A stretch of 64,000 nucleotides of DNA, from contig CAZIAK010000002.1 of NCBI GenBank assembly GCA_964537035.1, forward strand, positions 1 through 64,000, read 5' to 3'. The DNA comes from CAZIAK01 sp964537035 (lineage in GTDB: Bacteria; Planctomycetota; B15-G4). Numbering within the stretch: position 1 is the stretch's first letter; each line of letters begins with the position of its first letter. The translations under genes were made by a program, and so were the position numbers. The notes under the pieces were generated by a model. The model did not search any database. It was not told the origin of the DNA and was given only the letters and a program-made list of their open reading frames with translations. This document shows positions 25,657 through 34,879 of the stretch, piece after piece.

Positions 25657-27999
25657 TCAGCGTCGGGGCAGCAGTACCGGCAGCACCACCAACACGGTCC
25701 CCAAAGCCACGGCCAGGCCCAGGGCAGCCAGCAGACCGAAGTCAGCCACCGGGGGGAAGCTGCTGAACAAGAAGAGCAGGAAACCACCGGTGAGAATCGC
25801 CGACGTGGCCGCCACCGGTCGCAGCTTGACCGAGTAGACCGCGGCCACCACGGCGTCGCGGCGGGCCCGGGCTTCTGCGTCGGTGAGGGTGCGAGCGGCC
25901 CGCTTGTCTTCTGTTGCCAGACGTCGGAACTCGGCCGCCAGGGCGGCCACCACGTGGATGGCGTCATCCACCGCCACGCCCAGGGCCACGGCCGAGACCA
26001 TCACCGTGACCGAGTTCAGGGGCAGTCCGCTGAAGCCCATGACCGCCAGGATCGTAGCCAAGGGCAGCACGTTGACCACCAACACGGCGCACCCCAGCCG
26101 CCACGAACGCAGCAAGACGATGAGCGTAAGAGCCACCGCCACCAGGCAGGACACCAGGCTCTTCACCAGGCTGCCCACCATGCGCCGATCGGCGGCGAGC
26201 AGGCTGTGCACACCGGCCTCCAGCGAGAGTGACATGCCCGCGGGCAAGGACTCTGTGGCGAACTGCTGAAAGCGATCGATCAGGGCCAGATACTCCGCCG
26301 CGCCCAGGTCGTGGCTGCGCACGATCACCCGGGCCACCTGAGACTCTGCATCTGTCAGCAACGACTGGAGCGGCAAGCGAAAGGTGGAGACGGCCACGCT
26401 GAACAGGGCCAGCCTCATGTTGCTCTCAGGCAGCCGCAACGATGCCGGCGCGTCGTTGTCCCAGACCTGGTTCAGCAGGGAGAAGATCTGGGAGAAGGCG
26501 TACACGTGGGTCACCGCGGGTTGCGCCTCGCCGAACCCACGGAGCTCTTCAAGGAACTCGAGCGCCTCGCGACTGTGCAGTCCCCGGGGTCTGCCCGTGT
26601 CCACCGCCAGACCGAAGAAGTTCATGCCCCCCAGACGTTGATCGATGAGGCTCAGGGCCTGGCGGGAGGGGCTCTCTTCGGCCAGGTACTCCACCGCCCG
26701 TACGTCGGTACGCAGGCTCAGCACCCCAGGAATGGCCAGGCCCATGAGGGCCAGGGTCAGCACCAGGATGGCGGCCCGGTGGCCACTGAGCCAGGCCAGC
26801 CAGCGCATCATGGGAGCACTGGCGCTCGCGCCATCGCCAGCCAGGCTGGGGGCCTCTGCCAGCCCGTGGCCCGCACTGTCCGCGCCACCCGCGCCCGAGG
26901 ACCACAGGCGGGACGCAAGCCACGGAGGACAGAAGCTCACCAGCAACACCAGCGCCACGGCCTGTCCACCCACCTCCCCGAACTGACGCACCAGGCCCAC
27001 GTCGCACGTCGCCAGAGAGGCCAGGCCCACGATGGTGGTGGCCGCGGCGATGGCGGACGGGCGCCAGACCCTTGCCAGCGCGGCGCTCAACACCCACCCC
27101 GCCGACGTCCCCCGCCGTGCCTCTTGCTGGGCAGCCACGAAGAAGTGCGTCAAGAAGGTGAGCTGCACCCCCGCCACCAAGGGCACCAGGATGCCGGTGT
27201 AGAGATTGAGCGTGGCGCCGTTCCACTCGAGCAACACGAAGACCAGACCCGTGCCCATGGCCTCGAGCAACAGCAGCGTGGCCAGCACCCACGGCGAGCG
27301 AAAAGCGACGAGCAAGACCAGCAGGGTGAGAGCGGCGGCGGCCACCACGAAGAAGATCGTGTCCTGTCCCACCTGAGCCGCGACCTCCTCCTCGACGAAC
27401 GGGAAGCCCAGCAGGTGAATGCCCTGGGCCCGGGGCGAAAAGCGCTGGGCCACGTCCTTGATCACCGCCAGGACGGCCTTCACCGAGGCGTCCCGCCGTT
27501 CGACCTGACACATGACCACGGCCAGCTGTCCGTCGAGGGAGACGAACACATCTCGGGCCAGGGGATACGACAGGGTGAACTCGCGCAGCTCGGACCAACG
27601 TTCGGGGCTCACCGACTCGCGAGGGATGAACGGCACCGTGCCGAACAGCTCCCGGGGATCGAAGCTCAGCCCCCTCGCTACCGGCCGTTGAGAGTGGGCC
27701 AAGCTCTTTACATCGATGACCGCAGGCAGCGCCTCGAGGGCATCACCGATGTCGTAGAGCAGGGCCGCGCCTTCGTCACTGAAGACGTCGTCGTGCTCCA
27801 CCAGCAGAGCCACCAGCAGGTCATCGCCCACGTAGCGGGTCAGCTTCTCGTAGGCCTCGCTGGTGCGCGCGTCGCCAGCCAGCAGCACGGCCGTGGACGC
27901 ATCGAGCCCCAGACCCGACAGGTGCTGAAACACCGGCCAGGCCACGACCAAGGCCAGGGGCAGCAACACCAGCAGCACCCGGCGACACAGTCGGGACAT
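25657..27999 (-). CDS. MMPL/RND-family transporter
   Basis: Membrane exporter of 780 residues, with about 12 transmembrane helices in the RND arrangement: one near the N-terminus (RVLLVLLPLALVVAWPVF), a large periplasmic loop, five helices (around FFVVAAAALTLLVLLVAF onward), then the pattern repeated in the second half. The second half ends in the sterol-sensing-like helices VSAVALGVAVDDAIHVVAAL. MMPL proteins export lipids or hydrophobic metabolites, usually as proton antiporters. The start is ATG 27999 (MSRLCRR); upstream codons look non-coding. No membrane-fusion or TolC gene is adjacent. The gene lies upstream of asnB on the same strand, 144 bp away. Confidence 0.9.
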   Translation of the reverse strand: MSRLCRRVLLVLLPLALVVAWPVFQHLSGLGLDASTAVLLAGDARTSEAYEKLTRYVGDDLLVALLVEHDDVFSDEGAALLYDIGDALEALPAVIDVKSLAHSQRPVARGLSFDPRELFGTVPFIPRESVSPERWSELREFTLSYPLARDVFVSLDGQLAVVMCQVERRDASVKAVLAVIKDVAQRFSPRAQGIHLLGFPFVEEEVAAQVGQDTIFFVVAAAALTLLVLLVAFRSPWVLATLLLLEAMGTGLVFVLLEWNGATLNLYTGILVPLVAGVQLTFLTHFFVAAQQEARRGTSAGWVLSAALARVWRPSAIAAATTIVGLASLATCDVGLVRQFGEVGGQAVALVLLVSFCPPWLASRLWSSGAGGADSAGHGLAEAPSLAGDGASASAPMMRWLAWLSGHRAAILVLTLALMGLAIPGVLSLRTDVRAVEYLAEESPSRQALSLIDQRLGGMNFFGLAVDTGRPRGLHSREALEFLEELRGFGEAQPAVTHVYAFSQIFSLLNQVWDNDAPASLRLPESNMRLALFSVAVSTFRLPLQSLLTDAESQVARVIVRSHDLGAAEYLALIDRFQQFATESLPAGMSLSLEAGVHSLLAADRRMVGSLVKSLVSCLVAVALTLIVLLRSWRLGCAVLVVNVLPLATILAVMGFSGLPLNSVTVMVSAVALGVAVDDAIHVVAALAAEFRRLATEDKRAARTLTDAEARARRDAVVAAVYSVKLRPVAATSAILTGGFLLFLFSSFPPVADFGLLAALGLAVALGTVLVVLPVLLPRR

Positions 28000-28234
28000 G
28001 GTAGCGCGAGAGTCTACAGTGGCGTTCACGGTGGAGATGTTGCCCCGCTGGGAGACAGATCCCAAGGACAGGCTGGTAGGACAGGGCCGGCGGCGTGTTC
28101 TGAGCCCATGGCAGGGCCTCCCTGGAGCGCACCATCACTCGCTGACGATTCCCCGTCGCAAGGCAGGGCGCAACCCCAGGCCCGTCTTCAGGTTCCCCTC
28201 TCTTCGCGCAACTCACAAAGGCTGCCGCCCCACC

Positions 28235-29389
28235 ATGACGACCTTCTACCTTGTCGCCTTCCCGCTGATCACAGCGATCAATGTGGCGGTGAGCCTGTGC
28301 TTGCTCTGCCGCCGTGGCCCCCTGCACATGGGCCGTATCGGTGCCGTGGCCGGGGCGCTGCTGCTGCTCAACGGCGCTCAGATGCTGGCCCTGATCCCCT
28401 TTCGCCTGAGCTGGTTTGGAGGTGCCCAGCTGGCCTGGCTCGATCTGGCCATCGTGGTGCCCTGCTGTGCGGTGGCAGCCCTGGTCTGCCGGGCACGAGG
28501 TCGTGCTGTCAGTCCCTCTGCGCTGGCGGTGGCCCTCGTGGGACTGGTGATGATCCCCATCGCCATCCAGGCCTGGTTCATCACTCCTTTCGACCTGGTC
28601 CTGGAGCAGGTCGACGTGCCCCTGACGCCCCGGCACGGTGGCACCGGGCCCCTGCGTGTTGCCGTGCTGGCGGACATGCAGACCACGACCATCGGCGATC
28701 TCGAGCGGGACGCGGTCGCCCGACTCATGGCCGAATCACCAGACATCATTCTCGTCCCCGGCGATCTGTATCAGGGGCCGGTCCAGGAGTTCGAGAGGCA
28801 CCTGCCAGCCTTTCGCGCGCTACTGAAAACCCTGCATGCGCCCGGCGGCGTGTGGGCGGTGATGGGCAACGCGGACTACAAGGCGGGCGTCCCCCGTTTG
28901 CTGGAGGGCACGGGCATTCGTCTGCTCGAAGACGAGGTCGTGCGCTTCTCCGTCGGCGATCGAGACGTCGCCTTGCTAGGCATGTCCGACTGGGCCGATC
29001 TGAGTCGCGAGGGCTGGCAGTACACACCCACCATCGTCGAGCGATTCGCCAACCGTCCACCGAGCGACGAGATCAGGCTCATGCTCTGCCATCGACCGGG
29101 CTGGGTGCTCACCTTGCCCGAGACGTCCCACATCGATCTCACCGTGGCGGGGCACACCCACGGCGGGCAGATCGCCCTGCCGTTCCTTGGTCCCCTGCTC
29201 GTGCTCTCCCGGCTGCCCAACAGTGTCTGCGCCGGGGGACTGTCTGAGGTCAACGGGCAGCAGCTCTACATCAGCCGGGGCCTGGGCATGGAACGCTTGC
29301 AGGCGCCGCGGGTGCGCTTCGGTGTGAAACCAGAGGTGACCCTGCTCACGTTGTCCGCTGCCACAAGCGCTCGGGCCGCGCCCCCGTAG
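28235..29389 (+). CDS. Membrane-anchored metallophosphoesterase-like protein with altered metal site
   Basis: Protein of 384 residues. Residues 1-125 form four transmembrane helices, followed by a calcineurin-like phosphoesterase domain of the YkuE type: VAVLADMQTTTIGDL, IILVPGDLYQG, VWAVMGNADYKAG, LMLCHRPGW and VAGHTHGGQ (H307, H309). Two expected metal-ligand or catalytic histidines are replaced: the D-x-H motif reads D147-M-Q149 and the GNHD motif reads GN-A213-D. The other ligands are kept, so it may be a one-metal or different-specificity enzyme, or inactive. The start ATG 28235 is the first with a plausible membrane-protein N-terminus. Divergent from the MMPL gene. Confidence 0.82.
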   Translation: MTTFYLVAFPLITAINVAVSLCLLCRRGPLHMGRIGAVAGALLLLNGAQMLALIPFRLSWFGGAQLAWLDLAIVVPCCAVAALVCRARGRAVSPSALAVALVGLVMIPIAIQAWFITPFDLVLEQVDVPLTPRHGGTGPLRVAVLADMQTTTIGDLERDAVARLMAESPDIILVPGDLYQGPVQEFERHLPAFRALLKTLHAPGGVWAVMGNADYKAGVPRLLEGTGIRLLEDEVVRFSVGDRDVALLGMSDWADLSREGWQYTPTIVERFANRPPSDEIRLMLCHRPGWVLTLPETSHIDLTVAGHTHGGQIALPFLGPLLVLSRLPNSVCAGGLSEVNGQQLYISRGLGMERLQAPRVRFGVKPEVTLLTLSAATSARAAPP

Positions 29390-29407
29390 AACCGCCAACC
29401 CCGGGGC

Positions 29408-32400
29408 TCAGTTCTCGATGGGCCTCAGCCGCACGTCCCGAAACTCGATCACAGCGCCCTCGGATTGCAGGGCGATGGAGCCCGGCGTCTCCTCGCACCA
29501 GCTGGCCCGGTTCTGCACCTGACCGTTCACCTCCAGGGTCAGCTCGCCGCGATCGAGGCGGATGCGATAGTCGTTCCACTCGCCGAGAGGCCGCTCGTTG
29601 CAGGGCTGGGCCTTCACCGTGCGTCGTCCCGTGGTGCGCGCCTCGTCGGTGAGCATGGGGTACTCATCGATGTTCCAGATGTCCGCCGCGTTGCGATGGT
29701 GCAACTGAGCCTCGATCGACCGGGGCCAGACCTTGTCTTCGCTCACCAGACGCAACAGCACCCCGGAGTTGCCCGGCCCCGCCGCAGGGTCGAAGCGCCA
29801 CTGCAAGGTCAGCTCGAAGTTGGTGAAGCGCTGCGATGTGCGCAGATAACCGATGGGCTGCCCCTCGCAGCGCAGGACGTCGCCGTGGATCGACCAGGTG
29901 TCCCGAGGGTCTGCGTCTTCGTCCGGCAGGTACGGCGTCCAGGCAGACAGGTCGCTGCCGTCGAAGAGCACCACCTCGGCGCCGAACTGAGGCGCCCGTT
30001 CTCTGTCATCGAGGAGGAACGCCGCCAGGTCGGCCAGCTCTTGGGGCTTCAGTCCTGCGGACACTCCCGCGGGCATGGTGGACATGGTCAGCTTGCGCCG
30101 CTCCACCACGTCGTCGGCGGCCAGGACGTGCCGCTGACCCTGGGTGTCCTTCAAGACCAGGGCTGCGCCTTCCGCCTGGATGAAACCTGACAAGGTGCGA
30201 CCGTCTGCCAGCCGCAACAGCCAGGTGTCGTAGCCAAACGCGATGGCCGCGCTCGGGTTGACGATGGCGTCGAGCAGTGCCTCGGTCTCGTACTTCTCGG
30301 CGATGGTGGTCAGCTCCGGGCCGATGCTCTTGCCCCAGCCAGCCACGGCGTGACAGCCAGCGCACTGGGCCCTCTCGCTGGTGAACACCCGCGCCCCGGC
30401 CGCCGGATCGCCCTGCAACATCGCCAACTCTGACACACGGGGGAGCACACGGCCATCGACCCCGCGCCGCTCGAAGACGCCCTCCGCCAAGGCTCGCAGG
30501 CCCAGATCCGGGTTGCGAAAGATCGCTTCGGTGATGACCTCGACCAGCTCATCAGAGAGCTGACCGTCGGCACGCCGCTCGACAAGGGCCAGGGCCCACT
30601 GGGGGTCAAGGGCCAGCTCTTCGGCGGCCTCTTCCCGATCGTCGATGTCGGCGTCCCGGTCGTCCACGAGCGCCAGCAGGGCTGCCAGGCGCGCGTCATC
30701 CGGTGGACGCTCGGCCCAGACCTCGAACACGACGGACGTGGCGCCGTTGCCTTGGCTCGTGCCCCCGTCGTCCGGGCCTGCGCGACACCGAAAGCGGGTC
30801 GCTCCCAGGGGCACGCTCACGGCGATCTCGGAGTGGGCGTGGGTGCCCAGGCCGTCCGTCATGGTCACGCCGGCCACGGACAAGGGACCGCCCTCGCAGT
30901 TGGCGCCCACCTGCACCGAACCCCAGGCCGCCTCGGCCTTGTCCAGGCTCAGGGCGCTCAGGGCGACGGTGCCGGCGGACGTCTCGAACACGGGCTCGAC
31001 CCAGTCGGCCCAGTCGCAGGAGTTGCCGTTGCCCCCGTCTGTGGCAACGAGCCAGAGCCGAGAGGTTCCGGTCACGTCCACATCAACGTTGACCAGGCCG
31101 CTCTTCACCAGGCCCGACGAGTAGAGCTGCTCGGCCTTGGCCAGGCCGTCGGTGCGCAGCTGGCTGGCCAGGTCGTAGGCCCGCCAGTCGTTGGCGTCCC
31201 GGTGCTCCACCCACCACGCTGCCAGAGGGCGCAGGTCTTCCGGGCCGCCCAGGGCCGCGTCGACCATGGCCTCAGCCGCGGCGCGGGCAGGGATGAACGC
31301 CAGGGTCTCCAAGGCCCGACGGCGAGAGCCCACAGGCAACTCACCGTTCATGGCCCGAGCCGCCAACACAGCCACCGCCTCGGGAGGATGGAGCAACCAG
31401 ATCAACTCAGCGAAGCGCGGGCTCCACGGTGCGTCCACGTCAGGCCGCTCGGCGAGCAGGGCTTCGTAGAGCAGGGACTCGTCGCCGTGGGCCGCCACCG
31501 CCAGCGCCGCCAGGGCGAAGCGATCCCCCACCGTGTACTGACGGGCCAGGGACAACCACAGCGGCGCCGTGCGCTCGAGGGGTTCGTCTGCCAGAGCCAA
31601 CGCCGCCTCGCGCCGCAGCGCCGGGGACTCGTTCTCTACCAACAAGGCCACCAAGGCCAGAGGGTCGGGGACCACGGGTCGCAAGGCCCGCAGTGCGGTG
31701 ACGCGCAGGTCGAGGGCCACGTTGTCGTCGAGGACCATCATCTCCAGGGGCAGTCCCAGGCGAGCCATCACCCACAACGCACGGGCGGCGATGGGCAACT
31801 CGGCGGTGCTCACCAACTCGGCCAGGCCGCGCTCCACGGGGGTCGCTGCATAGAGGCCTTCACCCCGCGGACCGTTCATGGCCAACAGGGCCGCCCGCCC
31901 TGCAGCGCGCACGTTCACTGCGGGCGACGCCAGGGCCGCCAGGGCTCCGGGGAGCGTCTCCACCTCGATCGCCGGCGCCTTCGGATGCGTGCCTTCGGGG
32001 ACGATGCGCAAGATGCGCCCGTAGGCCTCACGATCTCTAGCCTGATGGCCGCCCACCCCCGGGTCGAACCAGTCGGCCACGTAGACCGCGCCGTCTGTAC
32101 CGATGGCCACATCGCTGGGACGGAACCACTCGGCTCGTTTGCCCGTGGCATCCGCCTTTGGCCGCAGCAACATGCCCGGCGCCAGGGCCACACCAGAGCC
32201 GCTGCGGTCGGGCACGTGGGCGTAGACCACCCCGGCGCCTGCGTCCGCGTTGAGGACTCGCCCTTCGAGCCAGGGGGAGAGCAGTCCGCTCTCGTAGACC
32301 ACCACGCCCGTGGGCCCGCCCGCGCCGTTGATCGCCCCCGCAGGGACAACCCCGGGATCCTCTTGGTGCCAGTGCGCGCTCACCGTCTCTTGCCCGGGCC

Positions 32401-33529
32401 TGCGATCCGCTCCCCAGTACCGGGAGCCGTCCGCCGAGAAGTAGCCGTGGTCGCCGCCGGGCAGGCACCACAACGTGCGGCAGCTGGCGTTGCCGTCGTC
32501 GTCGTTGTCGGCCAGATACACGTTGCCGAAGCTGTCGAGGGCGGCTTCATAGTTGTTGCGGTAGTTGTGGGACTGCACCGCCAGCCCGCCGCCGTCCGGG
32601 TCGAACGAGAGCACCAGCCCGCCCACCCAGGCCCGCCCGTCATCGCTCACCAGGCCGGGACGGTTGTCTGCCAGCGCAGGTCCGCCGCCGTTGTAGAGGC
32701 TGCCAGAGCGCAGGCGCCAGCCGTCGGCGTCCGTGACCATGTGAGGGCCGGCATTGCCCGCGGCCAGATACCAGCGGCCGTCGGGTCCCGCCACCACCGA
32801 GTGCACGCCGTGGTCGTGGTCGAAGCCGCCGAAACCCGTGAGCAGCACCTCGCGACGGTCGGCGACCAGATCGCCGTTGTCGTCGGTGTACACGAACACG
32901 TTGGGCGAACAGGACACCACCACCTGATTGCCGAACACGGCCACACCCAGGGGCGAGACGAGGTCGAGATCCTGGGCAAAGACCGTAGAGCTGTCCGCCC
33001 GACCATCACCGTCTGTGTCTTCGAGTACGACGATGCGATCACCCTTTGGATGTTCAAGCCCAGGGTTGCGTCCGTCCCACTTGCGATAGTTCACGGCCTC
33101 GGCCACGTAGAGTCGGCCGTGGGCGTCCACATCGATGGCCGTGGGGTTGTAGAGCTGGGGAGACTCAGACCACAGCTCGGCCACCAGGCCGTCGGGCAAC
33201 TCAAAGTCGCTCCCGTGGTCTGCATCCCCCAGGCCACCGGCCCTGGGCACCAACCCCGCAGGCTGAACCACCATGGGCGCGGCCACGGGAAACGACGGCA
33301 TCGGCACGAGTGTGGGAGGGTCCACCGGCTCGCCTGGGTCCACCGGCTCTCCCGGCGCCCCCCGCTCTCCCGGCGCCCCCCGCTCTCCTCGGTCGGGCGC
33401 TTGCTGCCCGAAGACTGGAGGCGCCAGGGCAACCTGGGTCGCCAGACCTGCGCAGAGAATCCAGAGCAGAAGCGCCACGCCCCCGACCCGGTGATGAGAG
33501 GACGAGGGGCTGCTCACGAGATCACTCAT
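29408..33529 (-). CDS. PVC-type membrane-bound dehydrogenase with HEAT, cytochrome c and DUF1080 domains
   Basis: Giant exported protein of 1,373 residues. After a signal peptide (about 1-41) comes a short collagen-like spacer (GERGAPGERGAPGEPVDPGEPV). Residues of about 95-520 are a soluble glucose dehydrogenase-like beta-propeller (DGLVAELWSESPQLYNPTAIDVDAHGRLYVAE), followed by HEAT repeats, an NPCBM-like carbohydrate-binding region (about 800-960), a c-type heme site C-A-G-C-H (1056-1060) with a possible distal Met in STMPAG, and a DUF1080/3-keto-disaccharide hydrolase domain (about 1184-1373: VVLFDGSDLSAWTPY). This architecture is typical of Planctomycetes and Verrucomicrobia and points to periplasmic oxidation and cleavage of polysaccharides. 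It is convergent with the metallophosphatase gene. Confidence 0.88.
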   Translation of the reverse strand: MSDLVSSPSSSHHRVGGVALLLWILCAGLATQVALAPPVFGQQAPDRGERGAPGERGAPGEPVDPGEPVDPPTLVPMPSFPVAAPMVVQPAGLVPRAGGLGDADHGSDFELPDGLVAELWSESPQLYNPTAIDVDAHGRLYVAEAVNYRKWDGRNPGLEHPKGDRIVVLEDTDGDGRADSSTVFAQDLDLVSPLGVAVFGNQVVVSCSPNVFVYTDDNGDLVADRREVLLTGFGGFDHDHGVHSVVAGPDGRWYLAAGNAGPHMVTDADGWRLRSGSLYNGGGPALADNRPGLVSDDGRAWVGGLVLSFDPDGGGLAVQSHNYRNNYEAALDSFGNVYLADNDDDGNASCRTLWCLPGGDHGYFSADGSRYWGADRRPGQETVSAHWHQEDPGVVPAGAINGAGGPTGVVVYESGLLSPWLEGRVLNADAGAGVVYAHVPDRSGSGVALAPGMLLRPKADATGKRAEWFRPSDVAIGTDGAVYVADWFDPGVGGHQARDREAYGRILRIVPEGTHPKAPAIEVETLPGALAALASPAVNVRAAGRAALLAMNGPRGEGLYAATPVERGLAELVSTAELPIAARALWVMARLGLPLEMMVLDDNVALDLRVTALRALRPVVPDPLALVALLVENESPALRREAALALADEPLERTAPLWLSLARQYTVGDRFALAALAVAAHGDESLLYEALLAERPDVDAPWSPRFAELIWLLHPPEAVAVLAARAMNGELPVGSRRRALETLAFIPARAAAEAMVDAALGGPEDLRPLAAWWVEHRDANDWRAYDLASQLRTDGLAKAEQLYSSGLVKSGLVNVDVDVTGTSRLWLVATDGGNGNSCDWADWVEPVFETSAGTVALSALSLDKAEAAWGSVQVGANCEGGPLSVAGVTMTDGLGTHAHSEIAVSVPLGATRFRCRAGPDDGGTSQGNGATSVVFEVWAERPPDDARLAALLALVDDRDADIDDREEAAEELALDPQWALALVERRADGQLSDELVEVITEAIFRNPDLGLRALAEGVFERRGVDGRVLPRVSELAMLQGDPAAGARVFTSERAQCAGCHAVAGWGKSIGPELTTIAEKYETEALLDAIVNPSAAIAFGYDTWLLRLADGRTLSGFIQAEGAALVLKDTQGQRHVLAADDVVERRKLTMSTMPAGVSAGLKPQELADLAAFLLDDRERAPQFGAEVVLFDGSDLSAWTPYLPDEDADPRDTWSIHGDVLRCEGQPIGYLRTSQRFTNFELTLQWRFDPAAGPGNSGVLLRLVSEDKVWPRSIEAQLHHRNAADIWNIDEYPMLTDEARTTGRRTVKAQPCNERPLGEWNDYRIRLDRGELTLEVNGQVQNRASWCEETPGSIALQSEGAVIEFRDVRLRPIEN
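33319..33391. repeat. Short tandem repeat encoding a collagen-like linker
   Basis: Two imperfect 18-bp copies (TCCACCGGCTCGCCTGGG type) followed by two 15-bp copies (CCCGGCGCCCCCCGCTCTC type) lie inside the dehydrogenase gene and encode its Gly-x-y linker (GAPGERGAPGEPVDPGEPVDP). Copy number may vary between strains by slippage. Confidence 0.6.
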
Positions 33530-33617
33530 GGCTCCATGATGGCGCCCCCAGCTGTTCTGTCCAGTCGCGCCCAGAAAGCCATCAGTCCACGAGCGCTGGC
33601 TCGACTACCATGCCCCC

Positions 33618-34778
33618 ATGGTGGACGTCGCCGACCAGAACAACAACGAACCCATGGAGCCCTTTGAGCGGCGTCCGACCCAGGAGGGCTGCCCTGACTG
33701 GGTTTCCCCGGGAGCGCCCTCGCGGCCGGCCTGGATCGGCCACCAACCCCGACGCCGACCTCGGCGCCAGCCCGGCGCGCCGGACACCCTGCCCCCCGCC
33801 GAGACAAAGGGCCACGCGCCCGCTGGCGTGACCGTGGTGAATCCGGGAACGCCCCTTGAGCGGCCGCCCGAACTGAGCGTGGTGGTCACGGTGAACAACC
33901 AGCGCGACGACCTGGCCCGCTTTCTCGACGATCTCGCCGAAGCCCTCGGAGAGCGCCAGGCCCAGGTGCTGGTGGTCGATCGCAACTCAAAAGACCGCAC
34001 CACCACGCTGATCCTGAACCAACACCCCACGGTGACCTTGCTGCGCACCGCCGCTGACCTCGGGCCTTCGTGGTCCTTGGACATCGGCCTGTCCCGTGCC
34101 CAAGGGCCGCTGATCGTGCTGGCCAGGGCGGGCATGCGCCCCACCCGCCAGGGCCTGGACGCGCTGATCGACCATGTCAGCCAGCATCCCGAGTGCGGCG
34201 TGGCTTCGGTGGGACTGCTCGACGAAGAGGGGCAGCCCATGCCCGGGTCTGCGCACTTCCCCACCCTGCGCCACCTGCTCGTCGAACACTCGGCCCTGTC
34301 GCGACTCATGCCCAACAATCGCTGGCGCCGACACCTGCACACCCTCGACCAGGATGACGAGAGCGGCCCCGCCGTCGACTGTGCGCCAGCAGGGCTGCTC
34401 GCTCTACGGCGCGATGTGCTCGACGACGTGGGGCCCTTCGACACGTCGTTGGCTCGGCACTATCACGTGCTCGACTGGTACCGGCGCATGCGCCGGGCGG
34501 GCTACGAGGTGCACCTGCTCTCTGCCGTACGTCTGGTCTGTCGGCCCGGCGAGGCTCTCACCGCAGACAGGGTCTATCAGCTCCATCGGGACCGCATCCG
34601 CTTCGCCCGCAAGCACCACGGCAAGTGGGGAGTGCGCTGTGCCACCACGGCCCTGTGGTCCTGGGCCCTGGTCGAAGCGGCGGCACGACTGGTGGGCCGG
34701 GGCGGCGGCACGCTGTCTGGCGTGGGCCCCGCACTCGACGCCCTGACTGACGCCTCACGCACTCGCGCCCAGGCGTGA
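33618..34778 (+). CDS. Family 2 glycosyltransferase
   Basis: Cytoplasmic glycosyltransferase of 386 residues. The first 80 residues are Pro/Arg-rich and probably disordered. The GT-A domain then starts with ELSVVVTVNNQRDDLARFLDDL and QVLVVDRNSKDRT (the nucleotide-binding region, with VDRNS in place of VDNGS). The usual D-x-D position reads IVLARAGMRP, so the metal-binding Asp pair is altered. The second half contains CAPAGLLALRRDVLDDVGPFDTSLARHYHVLDWYRRMRRAGYEV, the rhamnosyltransferase-like acceptor motif. It may act on cell-surface glycans. ATG 33618 is 88 nt from the divergent dehydrogenase start. Confidence 0.8.
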   Translation: MVDVADQNNNEPMEPFERRPTQEGCPDWVSPGAPSRPAWIGHQPRRRPRRQPGAPDTLPPAETKGHAPAGVTVVNPGTPLERPPELSVVVTVNNQRDDLARFLDDLAEALGERQAQVLVVDRNSKDRTTTLILNQHPTVTLLRTAADLGPSWSLDIGLSRAQGPLIVLARAGMRPTRQGLDALIDHVSQHPECGVASVGLLDEEGQPMPGSAHFPTLRHLLVEHSALSRLMPNNRWRRHLHTLDQDDESGPAVDCAPAGLLALRRDVLDDVGPFDTSLARHYHVLDWYRRMRRAGYEVHLLSAVRLVCRPGEALTADRVYQLHRDRIRFARKHHGKWGVRCATTALWSWALVEAAARLVGRGGGTLSGVGPALDALTDASRTRAQA

Positions 34779-34879
34779 GATCAGGCCCGTTGCGGGTGAC
34801 GGCTGCGTCATCGCCCACATGCGCGGCGCAGGCCAGAGATCAGAGCTTGCGCGCCTCACCGATCTGTCGGCCTCAGACC

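Noticed and set aside
26311..29247. Open frame of nearly 1,000 codons antisense to the MMPL gene and running into the metallophosphatase gene
   Set aside because: It mirrors the codon pattern of real genes, is rich in Gln/His/Arg/Gly with no recognisable family, and is a normal G+C-rich coding shadow.
30752..33667. Open frame of about 970 codons antisense to the giant dehydrogenase
   Set aside because: Antisense shadow; the minus-strand protein has clear domains, the plus-strand one has none.
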